The translations under genes and the position numbers were made by a program. A DNA stretch of 64,000 nt from Neospora caninum Liverpool (Eukaryota > Apicomplexa > Conoidasida > Eucoccidiorida > Sarcocystidae), in assembly GCF_000208865.1 (NCBI RefSeq), contig NC_018398.1, positions 5,666,710-5,730,709 of the forward strand, given 5' to 3'. Under the pieces are notes generated by a model that made no database searches, had not been told where the DNA came from, and saw only the letters and a list, made by a program, of their open reading frames with translations. Below are positions 45,321 through 54,950 of the stretch, piece by piece. Position 1 is the stretch's first letter. Each line of letters opens with the position of its first letter.

Positions 45321-46523
45321 TCAACCACAGTTAAAAGCACTCGACACAAGTGTAGCTGTCAAGGTAAGAAGAACAACGGACAAGATACGTATGCCACTTG
45401 AAATGCCCGACGCCTCGGAGTGGACTACAAGAGTCAAGAATGCATGTTGCTCCGCGGGGGTCCCACTGAGGCGCCTTAGTCGGGCGCCGTCCTTTACACT
45501 AACACTCCCGTCGACATTGTGGCCAAGCGTGTTGCGTGCGGATCCGTCTGCCGTGACCTCGGAATCCGCCGCTCGTGAGGCTTCAACAGGTTGGGAGGAG
45601 GCCCCTGTCTGCTGTGACAATGGCTGTGGTACATCTGCAGCTTTCGCCTCATCTCCTAAGAGGGTTGGGGATTTTGACGGATCTTCAGTTTTTTCAACGT
45701 TATTTTTATTAGGTGGCACAGCCGCAGGTGATCCGACAGTGCTGCCATCTGGCAATGGCTCAGAAAGCGCCTCATCCTTATCCTGTTTAGCCGCTTCGCC
45801 GCCATTCTGTTCAGTTCCCTCAGCCTCGGCTTGGGGAGGCGGCTGCCCGTTTAGGTCCGACCCAGAATCACCGGGTTTCTCTGAATGGGGTCTCTCTTGT
45901 GGACCCTGATTCCCCTCTCCGGTTGCTCCTCCACTGGGCTCGCCAGACTGGGCACTGGAGTGTGGCCCTTCCTCGTCCGAAGACTCGGGCAAAGTGTTTC
46001 CCGGTGGCGTCGGCGTTGATTGCGAGCTGTTGGCAAGCACTGTTCTGAACCGCACACAAAAACTGACCCGTCCACCCACATACTCTGCAGGAGGATTCGT
46101 AAACGTGTATTTTACAATCCCTCCTGTGGATGCTTTCTCCGATTCCCCCGAAGGCGTCTCGTCAGAAACCCATAATGGCTTTGTGTACCCTGGAAACGCT
46201 TCCTTGAACACGACCTTTTTTGTGAAGTCGCATACTCCATTCTCAAATAGATATGCGGCACTGTACGAGTCCGAGGATTGCTCATCAGCGCCTTCGCTGG
46301 GCTGGGGAAGGTAGACAGCATCCCCTGTTTCGTCGACGACTTGGAGCTTGCCGGAAGGTCCGAGGGAGAACACTTGCTCCAAGTCCCTCTCAAGTCCCCC
46401 TTTCGGGATGGTGGCGGTGAAATCAACCTCAGTCTTCTGTTCACTTGTTTCTGACGCCACACACGACAGGACGGCGCCGACGAGCAGGGTCAGACACACG
46501 GCGCGAAATAGCTGCCTTTCCAT
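45321..46523 (-). CDS. Toxoplasma family A protein, copy A3
   Basis: Single exon, 400 aa, the longest copy. Its first 165 codons are nearly identical to A7, with the variant signatures TATIPKGGLERD, GKLQVVDETGDAVYLPQPSE, KEAFPGYTKPLWVSDETPSG and GIVKYTFTNPPAEYVGGRVS that separate this pair from the rest. The stalk is about 170 residues of Gly, Glu, Pro, Ser and Gln, unrelated to that of A7. The RRL motif is present but followed by Ser-Gly (RRLSGTPAEQ). The tail ISSGIRILSVVLLTLTATLVSS is hydrophobic, but the protein ends AFNCG, a less typical GPI end than the -S endings of the other copies, so a membrane anchor is an alternative. Confidence 0.88.
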   Translation of the reverse strand: MERQLFRAVCLTLLVGAVLSCVASETSEQKTEVDFTATIPKGGLERDLEQVFSLGPSGKLQVVDETGDAVYLPQPSEGADEQSSDSYSAAYLFENGVCDFTKKVVFKEAFPGYTKPLWVSDETPSGESEKASTGGIVKYTFTNPPAEYVGGRVSFCVRFRTVLANSSQSTPTPPGNTLPESSDEEGPHSSAQSGEPSGGATGEGNQGPQERPHSEKPGDSGSDLNGQPPPQAEAEGTEQNGGEAAKQDKDEALSEPLPDGSTVGSPAAVPPNKNNVEKTEDPSKSPTLLGDEAKAADVPQPLSQQTGASSQPVEASRAADSEVTADGSARNTLGHNVDGSVSVKDGARLRRLSGTPAEQHAFLTLVVHSEASGISSGIRILSVVLLTLTATLVSSAFNCG

Positions 46524-46540
46524 GGTGGCTACGGATCGGA

Positions 46541-46549
46541 TTATTTCAT
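46541..46549 (-). promoter_or_regulatory. minimal upstream frame of A3 (ATG AAA TAA)
   Basis: Two-codon frame 26 nt before the main ATG; the same nine bases are found before A7. Confidence 0.5.
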
Positions 46550-46705
46550 GAAGACGGCATCAGACAGGAGGAACCGCGACAGAGAGTCACCTCGGTGGGG
46601 TGAACTTGCAGGAACGGCCTTTTGGTATTTGTTAGGTTGCACAGGAAATATGCTCGGCACTCTCGTAGGCATGCAAACCTGCTGTCTTGTGGAACCTCAA
46701 GAAAT

Positions 46706-46830
46706 GAGCATGTCGCCTCTCCAGCTGTGGCCAGGGGCGAAACAAGACGCAGAGCTGGCGGGCGGGAAGCGCGCGACAGGAGAGCTTGGTGGCTTACCGG
46801 GCGAGCGCTGGCATGCTCTTTGGATGGGGG
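46706..46830 (-). promoter_or_regulatory. conserved upstream module of A3
   Basis: Begins 183 nt before the ATG, with GAGCATGTCGCCTCTCCAGC and TGGCGGGCGGGAAG. Almost identical to the A7 module. Confidence 0.5.
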
Positions 46831-48106
46831 GGTCGACGGGGTCGGGGTCTCGCAGAAGCACAATTACATTTCCAGTGTGTTGTCTTTTGTGGAGGTTTAT
46901 TCGGGGAAAAGTGGTTCTATCCTCTGATTTTGACGCATCCAGAGGTGATCCGAGTAAAATCTTCTGATGTCGACGCTCCCTAATTGGAGTGTGTGTTTCA
47001 GTCGGCACAATGAGTCGCGATTCGGAATCAAAATTGCACAGTCGCCACTCCCTCGCTGACTCTACGAACGCCAACTGGACGCGGATCGACCGGAGAAGGC
47101 GGACTAGGAAAGCCATGACAGATTGATCATCACAATCCTGATTTTGTTGAGGTGTACATGGTGAAGAAGTGACACTAAAGAAACCGGACGGATGCTAGGC
47201 GTCCAATCGGAGCTACCCTAGTTTCTGCTGATGTTCCCTTCATTGTAGTCACCATCAGCCGCTCAAATCCACTACATGTATTGTAGCTTCCACATGACCC
47301 TGAAAGGCCTCACGAAATTACATGATTGCAGACCATGTATGTTTGTTTGGTCACGTCATCTCGTTTCTGGAAGACGGAAACCTTTTTCAGCGCAGGACAT
47401 GGGCAAGAATACCTGACAAGGAATCTTGACATTTACACGATTAAGGTAATGGTTTGCCATGGCCGTCCACGGGATGTGTCATGTCGGAAATGCATGTGCT
47501 CATCAGGGGATCATCTACAGGAAAAGCGGCGGCTTATCCGCCTCAGACAAAGGCTGGCTCTACAGTCTGCATAGGGGAGGTGCTGATGTCGTCTAGTGCA
47601 TCTATTGTGTCTATGTTTCTGACGACCTAGTGAAATGGTGGAACTCCCGGCGGAAAAGATGGAGCTGTGTGCTTGCGCCCGGCCAAGTAGTTGTCGCTAC
47701 TATCGTTCATGAAACCCTGTACTCCGTCAGAGCAGTGTCTTGTGCCTGCTCCGCTACAAACAGTTTCATGCACCCCCCCCCCCCCGGCTGATTCGCAGCA
47801 GCGGAACGTGGGTCGTGGGTCCTAATAGGCAATAAAGAATGAAAACATCGACAACTCCAATATTCTTTGAATTTGTCTTTCAGGAAAATGTTTTGTCTAA
47901 AACGCATGCGGAGACTCTGACGCACGAGCCTACCAGGACCGCGCCTGATGAGCGTAAATCATCTTTCAGTTCAACAATTCCACAGCGTAACCACAACGAA
48001 TGCATCTGCGTTTCGCCACCCAACTTTGACCCAACGTCCAGGACAAGTGTTTTCTCCTTATTTCTTCTCTCACCCTATTTTCTCCCGATCGCGAATATTC
48101 AAACAC
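46831..48106. other. spacer between A3 and A4
   Basis: No gene seen. A decayed copy of the spacer block lies at about 47530-47730. A 13-C run is at 47773-47785. Confidence 0.5.
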
Positions 48107-49144
48107 TTACGAAATCGCCACCAGAATAACAGCCACAGTGAGAAGGCAAACTGAGAGAGCACTCATTCCACCGGCAAAGCGCCAAGCAGCAGAGTGCACT
48201 ACAATAGTCAAGAAGGCGTCACTTTCCACAAAATGTTCACTCAGGCGCCTCAGCCGAGCACCGTTTTGTTTTGCAGTGCTAACACTGTTGATATCAAGTC
48301 CGCTTTCTGTGGTTGGCGACAGAGCAAGGCCTGCTCGCATGCTCTGATTTTTGTCAAGAACCGGGGGGTCAGGTGAGGGTATCAACGTGTCATTGTGACT
48401 GCTGACAGCTGAAGAACCCCCCAAATGCGGAACATCCAAAACACCCGCTTCTTCTTCGAGACCGTCACCATCATCAACCCCTGCACCGTGCCCGGGCTGC
48501 GGCTGACTGGAACCCAAACTACCCTCAGAAGACGACCCAGATTCTGGGTTGGCATCAGGCTTCGGGTTACCATGTTCTCCTGGCTTTGTTGTCTCGCCGG
48601 ATGTCACAGACGTCGCCGTGGTCGACGTGCTGGTTTGTGACTCCGACCCGGAGGCAAGCACTGTCTTGAACCGCACACAAAAACTCAAACCCCCACCCAG
48701 ATATTCCTCCGGAGGAGTCGTAAAAGTGTACCTCACACGCCCTCCCGAGGGTGCACCCTCAGTCTCCGCAGAACCCGACTTGTCAGGAACCCATAACGGT
48801 TTTGTGTACCCAGGAAATGCATCATTGAACACGAGAGTCTGGGTGAAGTCGCACGTTCCATTCTCAAATCGATATGCCACGCTGTACTGCTCTGACAAAG
48901 CATCATCAGAGGTTGTGCTCGGTTCCGGCAGATACTTGGCTTTCCCGGTTTCGTCGATGACCTGGAGCGTGCTGGAAGGTCCGAGGTAGAAGACTTGCTC
49001 CACGTCCCTCTCGAGTCCCTCTTTCGGAATGGTGGTTGTAAAATCAGCCTCAGCCTTCTTTTGGCTTGTTTCCGACGCGGCGCATGACAGGACGGTGCCC
49101 ATGAGCAGGGTCAGACACACGGCGCGAAATAGCTGCCCTTCCAT
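48107..49144 (-). CDS. Toxoplasma family A protein, copy A4
   Basis: Single exon, 345 aa, the shortest copy. The signal peptide is MEGQLFRAVCLTLLMGTVLS, and the mature start (AASETSQKKAEADF) differs from the common SEQK form. From residue about 60 to 190 it is almost identical to A6 (PSTTSDDALSEQYSVAYRFE, VFNDAFPGYTKPLW, GGRVRYTFTTPPEEYLGGG), while the first 40 residues are not. It looks like a mosaic. Acidic, Gly/Ser-rich stalk. RRLSE lies at 48236-48250, followed by HFVESDAFLTIVVHSAAW and a hydrophobic tail ending VAVILVAIS. Confidence 0.88.
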   Translation of the reverse strand: MEGQLFRAVCLTLLMGTVLSCAASETSQKKAEADFTTTIPKEGLERDVEQVFYLGPSSTLQVIDETGKAKYLPEPSTTSDDALSEQYSVAYRFENGTCDFTQTLVFNDAFPGYTKPLWVPDKSGSAETEGAPSGGRVRYTFTTPPEEYLGGGLSFCVRFKTVLASGSESQTSTSTTATSVTSGETTKPGEHGNPKPDANPESGSSSEGSLGSSQPQPGHGAGVDDGDGLEEEAGVLDVPHLGGSSAVSSHNDTLIPSPDPPVLDKNQSMRAGLALSPTTESGLDINSVSTAKQNGARLRRLSEHFVESDAFLTIVVHSAAWRFAGGMSALSVCLLTVAVILVAIS

Positions 49145-49161
49145 GGCGACTACGGATCGGA

Positions 49162-49170
49162 CTATTTCAT
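49162..49170 (-). promoter_or_regulatory. minimal upstream frame of A4 (ATG AAA TAG)
   Basis: Two-codon frame 26 nt before the main ATG. Confidence 0.5.
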
Positions 49171-49328
49171 GTGTACGGTTTCACACGACAAAGAGCAGAC
49201 ACTAGAGGCACCCGTTACTATGGAATGGACAGTGAATGACAATTCTTCAGTGCTTTTAGATGTGGTAGCCGAAACGTGTTCTCTTTTCTAGCGTAGAGGA
49301 AAGGCAGCCTCTTTACGCCTAAAGAAAT

Positions 49329-49473
49329 GAGCATGTCGCTTCTCCCACTCGGACGAGGGACGGGAGGCGAGGCCCGGAGTTGACGGGGGTGGAAAGCGGC
49401 GGGACGGAGAGCCGCGTCGCTCGCTGGGCGCAGACTCGAGTACCGCATTTGCTGCTGGGGGGGGGGGGGGGGC
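49329..49473 (-). promoter_or_regulatory. conserved upstream module of A4
   Basis: Begins 185 nt before the ATG, with GAGCATGTCGCTTCTCC, GCGGGACGGAGAGCCGCG and CTGGGCGCAGACTCGAG, ending in a 16-G run. Confidence 0.5.
49457..49472. repeat. G homopolymer
   Basis: Sixteen consecutive G at the distal edge of the A4 upstream module; the length is likely uncertain in the assembly. Confidence 0.85.
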
Positions 49474-50684
49474 GCAGGAGCAGGGGGGGCGCTGTAGAGG
49501 ACAATTCCGTTGCAGTATGTTGCTTTTAATGAACCGTACTTTGCTCGAAAATGTCTGTTGGATGTATTTGAAGGAGGCAGAGATCTGTGGGGAAGGATAT
49601 AGGCCAGCGGCTGGAGCGCCGGATGGAAAGTCACCAAACTCGCCACTTCCTCGCGAACCCAAAGAGTGATATCTGGAGGGAGAACTTCGGAGTGGCACTA
49701 GGAGGGTGCTCTCGCGCTTCCCAATGTCATTACATCATAGATAACGTCCAAAACGAAAGCCAAAACCAGTGCAACGCCGTCGCAATAACTAGTGGCCAAC
49801 AACTGGAAGGCCGGGTGAGCAGGAGTCGCCACTTGACAGGAATCCGGAATGAGCTTCCACGAACCGGTTGGGTCAGAGTATTTTCTGAAAGACAGATGCA
49901 CATCGTGCCTGTCAGAAAGGACCATGCCATCCTCAACTTGTCACTTTCTGTCGTCGTTGGCTACAATCCAATCTGTTGACCATCAGTTCCTCAAATCCAC
50001 TAACCGTCGGCAGCCACCATGGGTCAGCCCGCGGCGTCGCGGGATGCCTGCTGACGACGTAGCAGAAAGGCAAACTCTACTGTTTCCGGCTGAAAATGCT
50101 CTTCTGCTTTAGCACTGGGGCTCTTGGGAACACAGCTTCCGAATCTCCAATATAAATTGGTACAAAGAAGTTACCATATCCTACGCCCAAAGCGCCCGAC
50201 CAGTAGCGGGTAGGCTACAGAAGAGGGCGTAATATATGGATTACTGTTTTCACTCGTATTAACAGCGCTATCATGTCCGTGTACTACGTAGTGGATCCGT
50301 GGCGGATTCACACACATGTGAGACAGTTGGGTATCAGGGCCATGTTGTCTGATTTGCCGCCCAGGCCCCCCAGGAACCGCAACAGAAGGTCGAGGGTAGC
50401 AACTTTCAAAAGTTTTTGTGTACAAATCCGGGATCGATTCACTCGGTCGTTCCCGGAGTGATTTCACAAGAAGAGGTAAGAAGTCGATGACAGGCCAGCT
50501 CGCCTGAAGCACGACAGCCCCCCAAAAAAGTCCACATTCAGTTCCACACTTCTACCGTGCAACCACTAAGATGAATTCCCCTGCGTCTGTCGATCAGCCC
50601 TTGAATCCATGACGCGCTCAACGGATCCCCTCCCTTTTCCCGCCATCTTCCTTCCTCTCTCTCGCTCATTACATCCAAGCATTG
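49474..50684. other. spacer between A4 and A5
   Basis: Non-coding. The block at 49730-49980 is related to 42100-42330, and about 50060-50110 carries the GCAAACTCTACTGTTTCCGG spacer motif. Confidence 0.5.
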
Positions 50685-51878
50685 TTAAGAAATGGGCAGC
50701 AGTGTAGCTGCGATGACGACGAGAAAGGTTGATAGTGCACCAGTGCTAGCTGCAAACTGCCATGCGGAGGAGTGCACCACAATGGTCAAGTACGCCTCTT
50801 TCCTTGCAGCAGTTTCACTGAGGCGCCTCAACCGAGCGCCACCCTGCTCGGTAATACTACTCTCAAGATCATGGCTTTGCTTGATGCGTGCTTTTTCATC
50901 ATTAACTTCGGAATCCTCCTTTTCCAAGGCTGCCACAGGATGTGTTGACGCTCCGACATGAGGTGACAATTGTGGCTGCGATTCATGAATTGATTTCTCA
51001 TCAGCTCCTGCGGAAGCTGGTAATTCTGACCGGTTCGGGTTCATTTCGTCGGCATGAGCCTCCGGCTGGGCTGCAGGAGTAGTTCCACCGCTGCCGGTAG
51101 CTGCTGCTACTTCTTGCTCGGAGACAGCTTGGTCTAGTTTGGGCACTGCTTCATGTTTGTCACTATCCTCTACTTCCCCAGGGACAGGTCCCGGAGCAGA
51201 GCTCCCCGGGCCTGACAGTGAACCGTCGCCGCCAGGTGACAAACCCGGCTCCGTGTCGCTGGTCCCTTCGCCTGGTTTGCCGGAGGAGCTTGAATTGTCC
51301 TCCTCCGAAGAGTTGGACACTGAGGGTGCCCGAGTCGTCGTCGTTGACCCTGAGTTGCTGGCAACCACTGTCTTGAACCTCACACAAAAACTCAACCCCC
51401 CACCCAGATATTCCTCCGGAGGACTCGTAAACGTGTACCTCACAGGCCCTCCCACGGATACCTTCTCACTCTCCACCGAATCCGACTCTTCGTGAACCCA
51501 TAGTGGTTTTGTGTACCCAGGAAATGCAGCCTTGAAGTCGACAGCCTGGGTGAAATCACACGTTCCGTTCTCAAATCGATACGCGGCGGTGTACGGGCCC
51601 GACGATGCTTCATCATCACTTTGGCTGGGTTCCGGCAGATACTTGGCTTTCCCGGTTTCGTCGATGACCTGGAGCGTGGCGGAAGGTCCGAGGGAAAACA
51701 CTTGCTCCAAGTCCCTCTCGAGTCCCTCTTTCGGGATGGTGGTTGTGAAATCTGCCTCAGACTTCTGTTCACTAGTTTCGGAAGCTACGGATGACAGGAC
51801 GGTGCCCATGAGCAGGGTCAGACAAACGGCTCGAAATACCGGTACTTCCACCGTGATTACGGATAGGTATATTTTCAT
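50685..51878 (-). CDS. Toxoplasma family A protein, copy A5 (shifted start)
   Basis: Single exon, 397 aa from ATG at 51878. The position that is ATG in the other copies is GTG here (51849-51851, V-E-V-P-V-F instead of M-E-R-Q-L-F). The upstream ATG, normally out of frame, is 27 rather than 26 nt away and its frame runs open into the gene, adding MKIYLSVIT to the signal peptide. The hydrophobic core FRAVCLTLLMGTVLSSVAS is intact, so secretion should be kept. The conserved domain resembles A1 (SDDEASSGPYTAAYRFENGT, HEESDSVESEKVSVGGPVRY). The stalk is long, Ser/Gly-rich, then Ala/Glu-rich. RRLSETAARKEAYLTIVVHS and a hydrophobic tail ending VVIAATLLPIS follow. Initiation at the GTG is an alternative. 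Confidence 0.85.
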   Translation of the reverse strand: MKIYLSVITVEVPVFRAVCLTLLMGTVLSSVASETSEQKSEADFTTTIPKEGLERDLEQVFSLGPSATLQVIDETGKAKYLPEPSQSDDEASSGPYTAAYRFENGTCDFTQAVDFKAAFPGYTKPLWVHEESDSVESEKVSVGGPVRYTFTSPPEEYLGGGLSFCVRFKTVVASNSGSTTTTRAPSVSNSSEEDNSSSSGKPGEGTSDTEPGLSPGGDGSLSGPGSSAPGPVPGEVEDSDKHEAVPKLDQAVSEQEVAAATGSGGTTPAAQPEAHADEMNPNRSELPASAGADEKSIHESQPQLSPHVGASTHPVAALEKEDSEVNDEKARIKQSHDLESSITEQGGARLRRLSETAARKEAYLTIVVHSSAWQFAASTGALSTFLVVIAATLLPIS

Positions 51879-52034
51879 CTAAACGATCTCACAGTCGAAA
51901 AATAGCGACAGACAGTCCCCTCAATGACGAGGCAAGGAAAAGAGCTCACGTGGTGTACTTCCTGGGATATATCTGAAATTGTCCTGCATCCTTTCTAGCA
52001 TGAAGAAATTGCAAGCGTGTCATCGTCAAAATTA

Positions 52035-52145
52035 TGAGTATGGTGGACGGGGCTCAGAGTTGACGGGCGGAAATTGACGGGATTTAGAGCCAGATGGCTC
52101 GTTGGGCGCGGACTCGAGTGTAGCATGCGATCGATGGGGGGACGT
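52035..52145 (-). promoter_or_regulatory. conserved upstream module of A5
   Basis: Lies about 184 nt from the degenerate GTG position, that is, at the same distance as in other copies when measured from the ancestral start. It contains TTGACGGGCGGAAA, TTGGGCGCGGACTCGAG and GCATGCG. Confidence 0.45.
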
Positions 52146-53535
52146 GGGGTGGGGTAGGAACAGAGAGGGGCGGTTGGAGTCCTGGTATGTTGTGCTAAAT
52201 CAGAGATGATTTTGATCGAAATGCTTTACGACTACATTTTCTTATCGCCCCCACAATTCAACAGCCACGCCTGTCGCCCCGCCTCTCAAAGTGAGCCAGA
52301 GTTAGCTTAAGAGCATAACCCGAGGGGCGGAACCGTAAGGTGGTCCCCTCAGGCTGGTCAGCAGCATCGCGACAGTTTTCGAAATCGCCAGCCTGACAAA
52401 TAAGTTCAACACTGGCGCAATCAACAATGACCAACAGAGGCAAGCCAAGGCAAGTGCGGCACGGGCTCCGCGATTCGACCGGAAATCGGGGAAGGCGTTG
52501 ACGGGAACCCTCTAGGCCAGCTCAACTGGTAAAAGATCGACCCACATAAAACCTGTTGAAATGAAGTGAGCAATCCACAGTTGCCTGTCGACGATTACTA
52601 CACCATTTTCAACAGCAATCCCTCTAACCGACTAACCAAAATGCAGCATCCACATGTGCGAAACCGGGACGGGGGACTGCTCTGCGTGCTGGGCGTGTAG
52701 TTTTCGTCTCTTCTTTTCAGCTCATTGGTGCTCTCAACAAAAATTTCTGCAGCTGTCTAGTTCGGAAGAACAGACACTTGTAGATTCCTTATTTACCGAC
52801 TGATTGCTGTGCCTCTGCCCCCCACCCTTCAGCTCCTGAGTGCAGCACCCCATTTCGCGTGGGTTGCAACCGCAGTTGTGAAGCGTTGTTGCCAGTGGGT
52901 GGGACAAGAAGGCGACTCGAGAAGGCAATGCATGTGCACAACACAAGATGATTTGGAGTAAGAGACGTGAACCGTCCGTATGACGATAAGGCTAACTCGA
53001 CACTTTTGCCAGGGGAAAGTCGTGGTGGCCTCGAGTGCCCTGATCGTGGCTGTGTCTCCGTAGTCATGATGAAATGGTGGCAAATCCTACTATAAAAGAT
53101 GATAGAGTTGTGTAGGTGCGCATTACAACGCTACGCAGTCTTCGCCACTGGCTTCCTTGAGCCCTTTGGGACGTGTCATGCCAAAGTTAACTACACATCG
53201 TCCAGGCTCCGCATACCAACCCGCCCCACCTGCAGCAGGGTGGCACGTGAAGCGACTACTAATCGACAGCATGGACAAATCTACAAGTCTATGAACGACG
53301 CAGTCATTTTTCCCTGCATTGCTTTCATTGATATAGAAAAGAAGACGTCGGCTCCCCGTCCCACCCGAACAGTGATTACCTGCGGCAAATATCCACTTTC
53401 TGTTGCACCATTTAACCGCTCAGGAACTATGGTTGTCTTGCGTATGGTGCTCCTTCAACTACTCAGCCACAGCACGGATCCCTTCCTTTTTTCCCTCACC
53501 GTCTCTCACTACCGCTTGCTAACTTTCAATAACAA
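52146..53535. other. spacer between A5 and A6
   Basis: Non-coding. The spacer block at about 53010-53180 (GTCGTGGTGGCCTCGAGTGC) matches the one right of the gap at 44850. No RNA gene recognised. Confidence 0.5.
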
Positions 53536-54594
53536 TTAGGAAGTCGCCAGCAGAGTAGCTGCCACGGCGAGACTAAAAATTGACGATGCAATCATTCCGT
53601 CTGCAAAGCCCCACGCTTTTGAGTGCACTACAATTGTCAGGAATGCATCGTTCACCTCTGCAGAGCCACTGAGGCGCCTCAAGCGAGCTCCTCTGGGTTC
53701 TCCAATAGCACCACTTGAGAGATTGTTGCCACCCTTTTCAGGTTGGTTAGCTGCTGGAGCATCTGCAGCCGAATTAAGACTATCTGCCACGTTCTGGATC
53801 TCTACGTGAGAATCCTGGCCAGATGATGAGACCTTGCTGTTTGTCTCACTGAGGGGGTCGGTACCATCCTCAGAAAGCAAGGGGATCTCCACTTCCACCT
53901 TTTCACCTTCCTCTGAACCCGCCTCCTGTTGCTGTTCGCCTGGTACCTGATCACCCGGAACAGGACCACCCCCCTGAGAAGTTGGGGGAGACTCGGGAGG
54001 AGATTCAGGGCCCCCTTCGGGAGGCTTTTCTTGTGGCTCTCCCTGATTAGATGTCGCGGACGTCGGCGTAGTCGAAGTGCTGGTTTGTGACTCCGACCCG
54101 GAGGCAAGCACTGTCTTGAACCGCACACAAAAACTCAAACCCCCACCCAGATATTCCTCCGGAGGAGTCGTAAAAGTGTACCTCACACGCCCTCCCGAGG
54201 GTGCACCCTCAGTCTCCGCAGAACCCGACTTGTCAGGAGCCCATAACGGTTTTGTGTACCCAGGAAATGCATCATTGAACACGAGAGTCTGGGTGAAGTC
54301 GCACGTTCCATTCTCAAATCGATATGCCACGCTGTACTGCTCTGACAAAGCATCATCAGAGGTTGTGCTCGGTTCCGGCAGATACTTGGCTTTCCCGGTT
54401 TCGTCGATGACCTGGAGCGTGCTGGAAGGTCCGAGGTAGAAGACTTGCTCCACGTCCCTCTCGAGTCCCTCTTTCGGGATGGTGGTTGTGAAATTTGCCG
54501 CAGGCTTCTGTTCACTTGTTTCCGACGCGACGCACGACAGGACGGTGCCCAGGAGCAGGGTCAGACACACGGCGCGAAACAGCTGCCTTTCCAT
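53536..54594 (-). CDS. Toxoplasma family A protein, copy A6
   Basis: Single exon, 352 aa. The N-terminus (MERQLFRAVCLTLLLGTVLS, then CVASETSEQKPAANF) is that of A2 and A9, whereas the rest of the conserved domain is almost identical to A4. The stalk is Pro/Gln/Glu-rich (EPQEKPPEGGPESPPESPPT) and acidic towards its end. The RRL motif reads RRLSGSAEV, Gly in place of the usual Glu. Tail: NDAFLTIVVHSKAWGFADG, then a hydrophobic end SIFSLAVAATLLATS. This copy lacks the upstream ATG found 26 nt before the start of most others, and its 5' flank diverges immediately before the ATG. Confidence 0.88.
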   Translation of the reverse strand: MERQLFRAVCLTLLLGTVLSCVASETSEQKPAANFTTTIPKEGLERDVEQVFYLGPSSTLQVIDETGKAKYLPEPSTTSDDALSEQYSVAYRFENGTCDFTQTLVFNDAFPGYTKPLWAPDKSGSAETEGAPSGGRVRYTFTTPPEEYLGGGLSFCVRFKTVLASGSESQTSTSTTPTSATSNQGEPQEKPPEGGPESPPESPPTSQGGGPVPGDQVPGEQQQEAGSEEGEKVEVEIPLLSEDGTDPLSETNSKVSSSGQDSHVEIQNVADSLNSAADAPAANQPEKGGNNLSSGAIGEPRGARLRRLSGSAEVNDAFLTIVVHSKAWGFADGMIASSIFSLAVAATLLATS

Positions 54595-54780
54595 GGCGGC
54601 TGGCGAAGGAATCGTCCGTCAATGCGGTGTCAGACAAACAGGAAACGACCGCTACAGGCACTCCTGACGACGTGGCGGAAACGGAGAGAGTGTCTTTTGA
54701 GTTTTCCAGATGTCGTGTCGGAAAATTTCCGCCTCTTTCTTCAGCAGGCAAGAACGGATGCTTGGCAAACCTCAAGAAAA

Positions 54781-54950
54781 GTGCATGTCGCTTCTCCAAC
54801 TCTGAATAGGGATCAAACGCGGGTCAGAGCTGGCGGGCTAAGCGATGTGTCGGGACGGCGCGTCGGGCTGCTCGCTGGGGCGCGGACTCGCTGGGGCGCG
54901 GACTCGCTGGGGCGCGGACTCGCGTGCCGCATGCGTGGGCGCCTGGGGGT
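54781..54950 (-). promoter_or_regulatory. conserved upstream module of A6, expanded
   Basis: Begins 187 nt before the ATG with GCATGTCGCTTCTCC; its CTGGGGCGCGGACTCG segment is tandemly triplicated. Confidence 0.5.
54873..54920. repeat. 16-bp unit in three tandem copies
   Basis: CGCTGGGGCGCGGACT is repeated three times without interruption inside the A6 upstream module. Other copies have one unit. Confidence 0.9.

Noticed and set aside
46548..46967. + strand open frame upstream of A3 (and the equivalent at 57500-57775 before A7)
   Set aside because: Its presence in both places reflects the shared duplicated flank; it covers the promoter module and has no counterpart in other units.
49218..49698. 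Pro-rich frames in the A4 upstream region
   Set aside because: They come from the poly-G run and the promoter module and have no counterpart at the same place in the other array units.
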